DNA of 64,000 nt. Source: Haematococcus lacustris (taxonomy: Eukaryota > Chlorophyta > Chlorophyceae > Chlamydomonadales > Haematococcaceae). A program made the translations under genes and the position numbers. Under the pieces are notes generated by a model. It worked only from the letters and a program-made list of their open reading frames with translations, ran no database searches and was not told the origin of the DNA. The stretch spans positions 3,346,543 through 3,410,542 of the forward strand of contig JASKMD010000031.1 of NCBI GenBank assembly GCA_030144725.1, in the 5' to 3' direction. Of this stretch, positions 23,353-33,235 are shown piece after piece. The number at the start of each line of letters is the position of its first letter. Within the stretch, counting starts at the first letter, position 1.

Positions 23353-24805
23353 TGTAACGGGACACGGATGTGCATTGGTTCTTACATTCTTGATATCTCC
23401 TGGTTCACTACTCGAGTCCCGCGGAAAGCCCCTAATGCAACCTAAGTAGCTGACTAAACCTTATCCTCACTCTTATCCAAACACGGGGATCAGCCTTACT
23501 GATCCCCTACATTCTCCCCCACTACAAGAATGTCTGGCCCCCAGACATTGCCTACCCACAACTCAACCATGCAAACTGAAAGCAAAGGTTGGGGTGTGGT
23601 GTGAACACAAACTGTAAGACAGGGCTGTCACCTTTTACCACGAGGTTAGGACCTACATGTAGCCAACACGGAAGAGTACTGCTGCATGGCACATGGCACA
23701 CGCATGGGAGTGACAAGGAATGCACATAGGAAGTGCGGGTTGTACAAGGAAATCAGCCATGAGGTAAGCACCTACATGCAGCTGGAAACGGATCACAAGG
23801 AGATGAGGGGATGGCTAGGTCGGTGGCTAGGAGACACGTGTACAAGGAGCAGGTCAGCCATGAGGTAAACACCTACATGCAACTGGAACTGAGCCCAAGA
23901 AGAAGTGTGGGGATGGCTAGGTCGGTGGCTAGGAGACACGTGTACGAGGAGCAGGCCAGCCATGAGGTGAACACCTACATGCAACTGGAAATCACAAGGA
24001 GGTGAAGGGATGGCTAGGACGGTGGCTAGGAGACACGTGTACAAGGAGCAGGACAGCCATGAGGTAAGCACCTACATGCAGCTGGCACAAGAGTATAGGC
24101 TCATGTTGCACATGTGTGGAAACAGGGCAAGGCATGGCAGGGAGGTTGCTGAAGAAACATGTGCACAACGAACTAATCAGCCATGAGGGCAACACCTACA
24201 TGCAGCTGATGCTGAGCTGTTGCAAAGCAGAAGGAAGAGGCAAGAAAATGACTAAGGCTTGCCTCAGCACTGAGCACTATGCAACCTGTACTTGGGAAGT
24301 CTTCAAAGGCTCTCGAGCTTGGAAGGACATGGGGCGAGCGGTCAAGAGCGAGGAAGAGGAGCTCCAGCTCCGGAGGCTGTGAAATGCGAAAACTTGCGGC
24401 AGAATGGAGGGATTGCGGCGTAGGCTGGCTCCAGCTGGCTGCTTGCTGAGACGGACGCCGCGGAAGGCAGAGGAGATGTGCAAGTCGACGAGCTTGCAGT
24501 ACAAAAAAGTCTCGACGACGAGTAGTTAACTCCAGGCGTGTTGAGCAACACGGTTACGTTCAGAAGCGTGCCAAGAAGCACGCTGGTTCTAGCTGGTTCT
24601 GGCGGAGGCGGCCGAAAAGCGGCTGCCTCCCGATTGAGGGCACCATTGTAACGGGACACGGATGTGCATTGGTTCTTACATTCTTGATATCTCCTGGTTC
24701 ACTACTCGAGTCCCGAGGAAAGCCCCTAATGCAACCTAAGTAGCTGACTAAACCTTATCCTCACTCTTATCCAAACACGGGGATCAGCCTTACTGATCCC
24801 CTACA
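23353..24805 (-). mobile_element. TRIM: non-autonomous LTR retrotransposon with 159-bp LTRs
   Basis: Two 159-bp direct repeats (23353-23511 and 24647-24805) begin TGTAACGGG and end CCCCTACA. They appear to differ at one base and are flanked by the 5-bp target duplication TGATG (23348-23352 and 24806-24810). On the minus strand a primer-binding-site-like TGGTGCCCTCAATCGGG starts one base inside the LTR at 24645, and a polypurine stretch AGTGGGGGAGAA (23523-23512) abuts the other LTR, so the element points leftwards. The 1.1-kb interior has no gag or pol and must depend on enzymes supplied elsewhere. Confidence 0.9.
23735..24215. repeat. About 100-bp tandem repeat inside the TRIM
   Basis: Five copies of a unit containing CAGCCATGAGG..ACACCTACATGCA and GGTGGCTAGGAGACACGTG occur with phases ending near 23760, 23861, 23963, 24060 and 24184. 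Periods are roughly 97-124 bp. Open frames on both strands arise from this periodicity. Confidence 0.85.
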
Positions 24806-24934
24806 TGATGGAACTCGTGGCAGTGCACTCAAAGATGAAATGCATGGCGTCATCCACTACCCCCCTCTGTGCATCATGTGCATGTACGATCAATGAAAGT
24901 TACCCCCTCAAACCGAGAACATGGACATGGTGCA

Positions 24935-25029
24935 TGAGTGCCTACCACCTACACTATTGCCTGACCGCGAGGGATGTTGTGAAGAGTTGACATGGAAAAC
25001 ATGCGCTGATTGTGAGCTGATGACAGCTC
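24935..25029 (-). ncRNA. F1 structured 3' module, type A (candidate omega-RNA scaffold)
   Basis: On the minus strand GAGCUG-UCAU-CAGCUC (25029-25014) is followed by a GCAUG/CAUG hairpin and the outer stem CUUCAC/GUGUAG. This is one of two such modules in tandem in F1. The outer stem has one mismatch and the apical stem is weak, consistent with decay. Confidence 0.45.
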
Positions 25030-25059
25030 AACATAGGGGGGGCACATACACACCATACT

Positions 25060-25151
25060 ACCACCTGCAGCATTGCCTGACCCCTGTGACAGGGCTACAC
25101 CGTAGAGTTGGCATGACAAAACATGCACTAATTGAAAGCTGATGACAGCTT
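25060..25151 (-). ncRNA. F1 structured 3' module, type B (candidate omega-RNA scaffold)
   Basis: On the minus strand AAGCUG-UCAU-CAGCUU (25151-25136) is followed by GCAUG..CAUGC, then CUACGG/CUGCAG enclosing CCCUG-UCA-CAGGG. It sits directly 3' of the F1 coding remnant, separated by a run of C on that strand, as in copies F3 and F5. Confidence 0.5.
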
Positions 25152-25189
25152 CAAGTGGGGGGGGGGGGGGGCACACACTACTGTGCCCC

Positions 25190-26540
25190 AACAGGCTGCT
25201 GCTGCTGGGCCTTGGGTGGCTTGTCTCGCACCCGCTTGTAGCCCAGGCCAGGGTACAGGGGAGTGCTCAGCTGCCTGCTCAACCTTGGGAGTGTTGGGCC
25301 CTGGTACTGAGGCTGCTGGCTGTGTGGCTACCTGGCTGCTGCATGGGGCTTGCGTGGGGCCACTACCAGGCACCACATCAGGCCCCGCACTGGCAGGTCA
25401 CGCTGCTGGCTCCAGGCTGGCCGCAGCAGCCGGTAGTGCACCTGCCGCTGGGGGATTCCAGCCTGCACGCCTAGTGGGCTGCTTATGGTCCAGCTCCTCC
25501 TCACAGGGCTGCAGGCCATTCACTGCTGAGCTGACCCGACTGGTGCGGTGCTCATCCACAAGCACCACCCTGCCCGGCCGCTGGCCTGCGCCCTTGGGCC
25601 TGCACACCACCTTGCAGCAGGCCCGCAGCACCGCATCAGCACCCCACCCTCCCGCGGTGCCGATGCTAGCTGCGCCAAAGAACACCACCAGCACGCCCAT
25701 GGCGCTGCATGGAGACCTCTACCATGTCCTTCTCCAACTGCAGCCATGCACACAATGCACACGCGGTGGCTAACATGGTGGTACCGGGTTAGGCATGGCA
25801 CAGTCAACTACTCTTTCACTTAATGTCCAAACCACCACCTCTCAGTTCCTTACCCTCCCACCCACACACCCTCACCTTCTTGAAGAATTGCTCCAGCGCA
25901 CAGTCCTGGGCTCCGTACAGCCTCAGCCGCTGCCGTTCCCATTAGGGGTCCAGGTACACCTCCCACACCACATCTCAGGTGGACAGGATGACGGCGATGT
26001 GCTTCAGGTTGGCCTCCAGGGAGGCACCGGCTGAGCTGGCTGCTACCAGGTGCTGGAGGTGGGGCTGGATTGGTGCTAGCCACCGCTGGGTGTCGCGGCA
26101 GGAGTTGTTCAGGCCGCTGGCCTGCCACACCTGGTTCTTAGTCAGCTTCCACCGAGCCAGCTGGTCTGCTACCAGCTGGCCTGACACCAGCTGGCCTGAC
26201 TCCTGGTCACACACCCATGAGGCTGCACTGACTGCCTGGGTGATTGCCCACCCCAATCTGTGTGGCTGGGTTGAACACGACCTCGAACCAATGCGGGGGA
26301 TATCCACCGTATGGGCCGCCGCTGCTGCTGCACTTGGGCGGCTGTTGCTGCTGGCAGCTGGGGGAGGGGCAGGAGGGGGGTGAGGGGGCGTGTGTAGTGC
26401 ACACACGCGCTGACACAGTCCGTCTCCACAGTCCTCTCAAACTGAAACCCCTTGTTGCGAAGCTTGCCTGTGTTGAACCACCTAGCCCAGTTGTGGCTCA
26501 GTGCTGGTTTTGTGGTGAAGGCTGCCCTGGTCTCCAAGAA
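25190..26540 (-). pseudogene. Fanzor-like nuclease remnant (F1)
   Basis: Exon-like segments on the minus strand are separated by an intron (about 25881-25740) whose position matches that in copy F3. Visible motifs are the TVETDCVSACVHYTRPL N-terminal segment, LARWKLTKNQV, RDTQRWLAPIQPHLQHL, LEANLKHI, FFGAASIGTAGGWGADAVL and VVLVDEHRTSRVSSAVNG. The last resembles the RuvC-II glutamate and first zinc-ribbon half of TnpB/Fanzor. The RDCNAALNM RuvC-III block is absent by deletion. A stop replaces a conserved Trp. The product cannot be an active nuclease. Confidence 0.7.
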
Positions 26541-26545
26541 GCAAG

Positions 26546-27955
26546 AAATTAGGTATTGGTGCCGGTTGTTCTAGGTACTGGTACCGACAGTTCGGATTGT
26601 AGATACCGCATCTCCTAGTAGTAGGGGAACTATGCGCTGAACCCATCATCAGAGTTGACTAACAACTATTACAAGAGAGCTTGTCTAACCTGACCATCAG
26701 CAGTCACTTTATTGACACACGACGTGGGTGCCAAAAATGGCAAAACCTGGCAGCAACGACAGTGTCAATAGCAGGAGGGCGTGACACTGTACACACTCTT
26801 GCGCCTCCACAATCCAGCCTGCACCATCCCAATGGCATCAAGAACATTGACCTTAGCTGAGTGGTTCCTTGTGTGGCAATGTACTGTGCAATGCCGTGAA
26901 CAACCCATGGCTCAGTCGTCACAGGTGAGCCATGCGCTGCATGGCCAAATCATGGTCACGAAAGCACCATCACTTGGCTGTGTGCTGCAAAAAGGGCTGT
27001 AACAAAAAGGGTTGCTGTGTCCAAGGTCAGGAATAGAGAAGACCTGGTAGCTGGCATATCAACCTTGACCCTGCTGCTAGTGAGTGCCCTACATGCTGCA
27101 CTATCCGTGATCCATATGTGCCCCATTCTCAACAGCCACGGTGGATGCCAGTGGGGTAGGGGCAGGAAGGGGTCGCTAGCCAACGTGCAGACCTGCAGGA
27201 GCCACAGCTGGGGTGGGCTGGACAGGGTGAGCCCAGGGACTTCAGCAGGCCGGCTTGCTGGGGCTAGGGCCAGCTTGTCAAGGCCAGGGCCCACAGCATA
27301 CCACCTCAAGCACCCCCGGTGGGAGGGTGGCTGGGGGCACGGCAGGCCAAACCCATTATGCCGGCCGCCATCATGCAGCTGCTGTCAGAGGCAGTTTAAC
27401 GGCCCTCACCTAGGCTGCTCCACCCAACTGTACAACCACCAGGTCATAAGCAGACCGCCCTCAAACCTGTGGGCCTGGCCCCTCCTGCCAAGGGAGAGCG
27501 GGTTGCCTGCCTGCTGGCCTGCAGCCAGCTCACAGCTGTCTGGCAGCAGCAGCCCCACTGACAACAGCTGTTGGTGAGGGCCCTCAGCGCTACAACTGCC
27601 AGTGGCAAGGTGCAGCAGCGCAGCTGTCAGTACTGCCGCGGTGAGGTGCCAGGGCGGCCATGGTGGGAGTGCGAGCCACCCAGTGGGAGTCTGCTCCAGT
27701 CTGCCAGCAGTGAGCCCTTCCCTGCCCCTAGCCTCCAGTGGACCCTGCGGCTACAAGTGGTGTGCTGGGGCTGACTCACGCTGGGCCTCCCCCTACCAGC
27801 TGACACCCTGCCGGACCGCACCCGGCTCAGCCGCCGCCGCCGCGCATCGGCCCCACCTGGTGTGGGTGCATGACGACAGGCCAGATGCCAGCGAGGACGT
27901 TGACCTTCCCCAGAGTGAGCAGGGAGGGGGGCAGCAGTGTACCCTGCCTGGCACC
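26546..27955. other. Unassigned interval between F1 and the NLP-like gene
   Basis: No recognisable gene. A + strand frame at 27017-27577 and a Cys-containing stretch at 27571-27774 (SCQYCRGEVPGRPWWECEPP) look partly protein-like but match no family I know. The interval may include 3' untranslated sequence of the minus-strand gene that ends at 27956. Confidence 0.4.
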
Positions 27956-30790
27956 TCACAACGCGTCCTCCACTCTGGGCCCAGGCCAATGGGTTACTGC
28001 CAGCATGGACTTGCTGCGGACCATGATGCGCCTGACTTTTGCAGGCAACTCCTCCTCCTCCTCATCATCATCACCCTCATCTTCCTCGTCCTCCATCCCC
28101 TCCCCCCCATCCGCCTCATAGGCTTGGTGCAGGACAGGAGCCAGGCAGTGCCCCACCTCTGTGGTGGATGAGCCACCCTGATCAGGTGATGGCACAGTGT
28201 CTGGCTGCAGCCTGGAAGGGGTGAGGGTGGGAGGGAGCATGTGAGGGCGGGAGGGCGAGTCAGTTGTGGCAGTTGAGTTACAACCTTGCCAAGTTCCAGC
28301 TGCCAAGATTTGTGATCCAGAGGGGGCTGGGCGGGGGTCATGTGTAAGAGGGAAAGGGGCAGGGGGTGGCACCTGATGTGCCCTGCCAGCCCATGCTGGC
28401 AGCAGCTGTGAGCAGGCCAGGGCAGGTGACCCTGAGCGTGAGCCGGGGTCACTGAGGCCACTGACTGCTGGGAAGGGAAGGCTGTGCTGGTGACAGGGCG
28501 TGAGGGCAGCCACCCCGCTGCTGTGAGGGTGGGCTGGGGCATGGGATGGGGAAGGGACACGCCCAGCATGGGAGGGGAGAGGGGCAAGTGGGGCTTGAGG
28601 GGAAGGCCCTTGCAGTACTGGGTCTGCCAGGCTGAGGGTCATAGTAGGGTCCGGGAGAGCAGGTTGGCTGGCTGGAGCTGGCAGTAGCACCCCTGCAGCA
28701 GCACTGCCTTGCCTCGCTGCCACTCCCTGTGCCAGCACTGGTCCTTGGCTGGAGCCCTGGGGTGCCCCAGCACCTTGCAGCCCAGGCATGGCCTGTGCTG
28801 CCAGTGGCAGGGTGCTGGCTCTGCCACCTGCCTGGTGCCCAGAAGCAAGCTCAAATGGGACTGGTGCTGCAGTGGTCTGGTCACCAGCAGGCAGGTCAGG
28901 ACTAGGTGTTGAAGAGTGGGGCGGCACCACCACATGGCCTCTGGCCACCGCCCCATTCAGCCCAGGGACCATAGAGCCTGCATGTGATGCCGGATTGCCT
29001 AGCTGCCTGTCACCCACTGCCCAGCCTGGTCCAGGGGTCATGCCCCTGGCCTGTACCTGCTGGGCAGGGGCAGGGTAGGAAGAGGGGTGGGGACAGGGTG
29101 AGGGGGCCCTTGGGCACTGTCCAGCAGCTGCCTGAGCTGCCGCAAGCTGGGCCCAGTGCAGCTGGCTGCTGGCCTCTGCAACACCCCCTGTGGCCTGCTG
29201 CTGCTGCTGCTGAGGTGCCGACTGGGTCAGGTGTGTGTAATGGGGCAGTGGTGAAGGCTGTGGTCGACCATCAGTGAGGGCAGGGCCCTGCGGGGCTGTT
29301 GGGGCAGGTGACACCGGGCGAGCCCCAGCGTCAGGCCCCTGGCCAGGAGCCTCACACTGCACAGGGCCAGCAGGAGCTTGATTGCTCATGTCTGGTGCTG
29401 ACTGGTCGCCTCGGGCTCTGCGGCCACACAGGGCGCTGCGGCGGATGGGCTGGGGCAGGGGGTTGGCCACGCTCAGCTGCAGGGGGGCCAGAGCCTGGCC
29501 CACGAAGGACAAAAAGTCGGCAGCGATGACGGCCTGTGCGGAGTGGGATGCCATGAAGGCCTCCAGCACAGCCACCGGGCCCTGGGCGGGGCGCAGCTGG
29601 TCGTAGACAGGGATGTACAGCACCTCAGCCAGACGGTCAAGGTGTTCCTCTGCAGGGGGAGGGGCCAGGGCAGGTCAGGGCGGGTCAGGTGCGCAAGGCT
29701 GAGAGCACGGAGCTTCACTGTGCAGCTTCACTGTTAGCAGGGCCTGCACTGAAGAGGCAGGGCCTGCAATGATCAACATGCTACAGGTCTTGCAATGATG
29801 AACATGCCGCAGAAGTGCTGAACATGCTGCGGCTCATGCTGCGCGGTGTCAAAGTATGCTCTAACACACCACAGCCGTCTATGCCGAACATGAGCCATGG
29901 CCATAGTGTGTCTAGCAATGCACTTGTGTACTAAATCTGCACCTTGCCTCTGCCTTTGCAGGTTGCAGAGACCAGCACACCTCACCACTCAAGTGGCTGC
30001 GAGGGTGGAGGGAGGGCGGCACAATCCGAAGGTTTTGCACTACTTGCACAGCGCCAGTCCGCCAGACTCGGCCTGGCATGCTGTTCTTGTACTGCAACGG
30101 CGTCTGACAGCTGCAAGCGCAAGATCACAACAGCCACAACAAGGTGTGTAGCACGCTACGCTGTACAGAGCCTACTCCTGAGCCTTGAGCAGCGGCTTGT
30201 GCATCTGGGCGGATAAGTGTGAGAGCTGAATAAGACATGTGGCAGGCATCGTAACCCACAACGCCACAAAGGAAGAGGACACGGCTGTTCACTGCAAGGC
30301 TGGGGTGTTTGGGTTGCGTACTGCTGTACTGCTGTGCTGCTGAACTATGCACCTGCAATTGCGGAACTCTTGAAACTTGGGGTCCCCTAGGATGAGCAGG
30401 TTGGTGTCAGCGAACAATGTCACATCGCTGAAACCTTGCATTGTTGGGTCCATGGGACCAACTATTGGCATCCATGCCTGAAAGCAAAGGTAGGGGTAGG
30501 GGCTCTCTAACTGTAGCTGGGGGCACATGCTGGGCCGCTTCGCTTTGAAAGGTGCTACATACGTGCCACCGATACAACGGCAGAGGTCAGGGATGCTAGG
30601 GTCCATAACCAACCTGTACAACCCCGAGACTCCCCGCGAACTTTGCTGCGGCTTGGAAGAACAGGTACTGCAGCCTGCTGCTAAGCTGCGCGCCCTGTAC
30701 CACACCCTGCACCGCCGCGTGCACGGTAGAAGCGAAACCGTGCGGCCAAACTGCAGAAGCCAAGTGCGCTAGCGCGACGTCGCTGGTCAT
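27956..30790 (-). CDS. NIN-like-protein (NLP) GAF-type regulatory protein without visible RWP-RK domain
   Basis: Four exons in consistent phase (30790-30614, 30477-30353, 30110-29986, 29649-27956) give about 706 aa. Exons 2-4 match the N-terminal GAF-like region of plant and algal NLP/NIT2 proteins, which sense nitrogen status: QAWMPIVGPMD, the YKNSMPGRVWRTGAVQVVQ signature, and EVLYIPVYDQ..GPVAVLEAFM..IAADFLSFVG. The rest is a long Pro/Gln/Ser-rich region typical of transcriptional regulators. It ends in an acidic run (EDEEDEGDDDEEEEE) and a basic KVRRIMVRSK. The RWP-RK DNA-binding motif expected in this family is not visible. The last exon may splice on, or the protein may lack it. Confidence 0.65.
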
Positions 30791-31310
30791 TATTAGTTGT
30801 CAGTATCACGTTTAGAGGCTATGTACTCCACACACAATTATGCTGGGCGGTAGGAAGATTTTATGGGTCGCTCGTCCGGTACGCATGATAGACATGAATA
30901 GCTCAGGAACGCATACAGCAGTCCCTAGCCTGAGGTTCATGCTTAACTAATGATGAGTAAGACGCTGAGCCCTACCATGTTCTCTTGTTTTCATCTCTGG
31001 GTCAGACATAGGAGCATACGGCAGGCAGGGGGGACAATGCATGGACGACGTGAAAGCCGGGAGAGTTCTTGCACACTTAGTGCATTGGCGTCCCCAGCTG
31101 TGCGTAGTGCAAAAGGCTTGCTTGGCTTGGTCATGTCCAACGGCGCAATGTCAGCCCCCTTGTCCCTCACTAGGACTCCATTTGAGCCGGACCAGTAGTG
31201 GCCACTAGCAGCCACTAGCGGGAATACTAGGGGCCAATAGTGGCCCGACTCAAACGGTGTTATTGGGCTGTGTTGAGTAAACCCAATGCACATGGACATG
31301 GTGCATGAGT

Positions 31311-31400
31311 GCCTACCACCTACACTATTGCCTGCCCGCGAGGGCTATTGTGTAGAGTTGGCATGGAAAACATGCGCTAATTGTGAGCTGATGACAGCTT
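31311..31400 (-). ncRNA. F2 structured 3' module, type A
   Basis: On the minus strand the outer stem CUACAC/GUGUAG encloses GCCC-UCGC-GGGC and is preceded by GCAUG-UUUUC-CAUGC. The first hairpin AAGCUG/CAGCUC has an A-C mismatch at its base. The fold is otherwise intact. Confidence 0.5.
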
Positions 31401-31487
31401 AAATGGCGGGGCACGCTACTGTGCCCCAACAGGCTGCTGCTGCTGGGCCTTGGGAGGCTTGTCTCGCACCCGCTTGTAGCCCAGGCC

Positions 31488-32087
31488 GGGGCTGGCGGTG
31501 AGGCACCTCCACGCGGTGGCCCTGGTAACAATCCGCGTTGACTTCGGTCGCACGGATTGGCTAAGCTACCTCACCACCGCACCCAGCGGTATATAAATTG
31601 GGATGCAACGGGAAAGCCTTCCCAGGCTTGAACGGGCACCGCTTAGTCCAGCGGAATACAAATGAGGTCCGGGTGCCGCACACGACCGCTGCGGGTCACT
31701 GAGCTGTTGTGGAGTTGCTGGCGTCGTCAAGGAGGGAGCAGAGCTACCTCAACGCAGGACGTTGGCTGACAGCTGAAGTTTGGACTTTTGGAGCCTGAAC
31801 TTCAGCTTTTAGTGCGACATCCGGCGGACAAGGCTGGACTTGCTCTCGTCAACGAGGAGAAGAGATAAGGCCAGCTGCCGAGTGCACTAGTCTTTGCTCC
31901 TCTCATGCCTCTTTGTTTGCCTTGGGTGCTAGCTGTGGTCTGTGGCTACAGCTAGGGCAGCTTGGTGGGGACATGTCCAGCCTGTGTCCAACGTTTGGAG
32001 GTGGGAGCAGGCCGCGCCACAGGCGGAAGCTCCTCCCTTAATGCACGCCGGTTTGTACCGGAGTAGTTTTCTTCTTCTTCTTCTTTC
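31488..32087 (-). mobile_element. SINE-like 600-bp retroelement inserted in F2
   Basis: The insert is flanked by a 13-bp duplication of F2 sequence, TGTAGCCCAGGCC (31475-31487 and 32088-32100), and ends on the + strand in TTTTCTTCTTCTTCTTCTTT. Long target duplications and a simple tail are the marks of target-primed reverse transcription. The interior contains TATATAAA at about 31590 and two hairpins (CAATCCG/CGGATTG near 31530 and AGCTGAAGTT/AACTTCAGCT near 31770), with no open frame of note. Orientation is uncertain: the pyrimidine tail lies at the right end, so + orientation with a TTC tail is equally possible. No tRNA head was recognised. Confidence 0.7.
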
Positions 32088-32470
32088 TGTAGCCCAGGCC
32101 AAGGTACTCCCTGCTCTGGCCACCAGCACAGCTCCAACGGGCGCCACCTGCTCTCCCCAATGCGCTGCATGTTCAGCGTTGCATTGCAGTCCCTGTCCAG
32201 CCACCTGCCTGGCTGTGGTGCTGGCTTGACTTTGGCAGCCTTGCCCTGGGCCTCAACTGCCTGCTCAGCCTTGGTGCGGTTGCTGCGCTTGGCTGGCGGG
32301 GGAGTGCTGGGCCCTGGCTCTGAGGCTGCTGCCGTTGTGGCTTCCTGGCTGCTGCATGGGGCCTGTGGGGGCTTGCGGGGGGCCACTACCGGGCACCACA
32401 TCAGGCCCCGCACTGGCAGGTCACGCTCCTGGCTCCAGGCTGGCCGCAGCAGGCGGTGTTCCATCGCTGG

Positions 32471-33235
32471 TTCGGCTGACCAGCGACGTTCAGGGGGGAA
32501 TGTTGTCAGACCGTGTTGCGTCAGCGCTTGTCACACACAGCAACGCACATCACCAATGGATTAACCAACCTTGTGCAGTACAGTTGGGTACGACTTTGTG
32601 TACTGGAGAAGCTGCGGACTGTGGAACTGCTAAGGCCAATTCCTAGTGGAGCTCCTTCACTACCCGAGCCCTAGACGCATTGCTTGCTGCCAGTTGATCT
32701 AGCATGAGGGCTATAGGGACCCTTAGTGTATAAGTTGTACAACTTGTAGTTAGACTAGGCCGGCCACCAATGTCATACTGACACCTCATACAGGCAAACA
32801 CTAACGCTAGTGAAGGGACCTGGCTGTGATTTTGCGTGTAACCTACTCGTCGCCCGCTGGGCTGATGAGGGAGGTGTGCATTTTTTGCATTATTGCGGTT
32901 TGCATTTTTATATATTATTGCACCACAAGCCAGACATGTCGCATGTGTGTCCGCAGAGCGCATTGGTGTTATGTGCGTAGCACTGTACTGTTGCTCTTAT
33001 GGTACACGCGACAACAGCTCCAGCTCACCGTCCAGCATGTACCCGAATGCAGCGTAGCGTCCAACAGTCGCGACTCTCTCCAAAACAGCTTGCGTGGGAC
33101 CCTCCAAAACTTGCGTAGTGACATTGCTACTAGTTTGGATTGAAGAGGAGACGCGACTGTAGCGAAGCCCGCAGCGCGGTGCTCGTGGCGATGCTCATAC
33201 GTCGACACTGACCTTGACGCTGCTCGTCGCCCTAC
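32471..33235. promoter_or_regulatory. Upstream region of the LF4 kinase gene
   Basis: No gene found. The region contains a short AT-rich stretch (TGCATTTTTATATATTATTGC, about 32901-32921, quoted in part) roughly 320 bp before the start codon. This is a plausible core promoter, but no motif was verified. Confidence 0.3.

Larger units (their letters stand above)
23151..24918. mobile_element. Short repeat X inserted in F1 and itself split by a TRIM
   Basis: Comparison with the uninterrupted sibling at 31285-31310 shows that about 310 bp (23151-23352 plus 24811-24918) was inserted between two copies of ACATG (23146-23150 and 24919-24923). A second copy of the same repeat lies at 47331-47606. The superfamily is unknown, and no terminal repeats are obvious. 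Confidence 0.65.
23041..26545 (-). mobile_element. Fanzor-type transposon copy F1, nested and decayed
   Basis: Read on the minus strand, the coding part runs from about 26540 to 25190 and the 3' non-coding part continues to an AGGGGGCT-type end at 23041. The end is shared with copies at 31152 and 38122. The protein remnants include the N-terminal TVETDCVSACVHYTRPL segment, VSAAS/SGLNN..RDTQRWLAPI, and RVVLVDEHRTSRVSS. The RuvC-III segment is deleted: the sequence jumps from the proline-rich linker to the C-terminal tail. A Trp codon is TGA at about 25974, and the region expected to hold the RuvC-I DPG is altered. The 3' non-coding part contains two RNA-like modules and the nested repeat 23151-24918. 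Confidence 0.75.
31152..32465 (-). mobile_element. Fanzor-type transposon copy F2, 5'-truncated
   Basis: Minus-strand copy with coding remnant from 32464 (RLLRPAWSQERDLPVRGLMWC) through DRDCNATLNMQRIGESRWRPLEL to the C-terminal tail, split by the 600-bp insertion 31488-32087. The 3' non-coding part holds a type A RNA module and an 80-bp imperfect palindrome (31178-31257) close to the AGGGGGCT-type end. Everything upstream of the conserved Arg-Leu-Leu block is missing. The interval 30791-31151 to its left shows no gene. Confidence 0.8.

Noticed and set aside
23735..24215. Regularly spaced repeats resembling a CRISPR array
   Set aside because: Units of about 100 bp are tandem without distinct spacers, inside an LTR element of a eukaryote.
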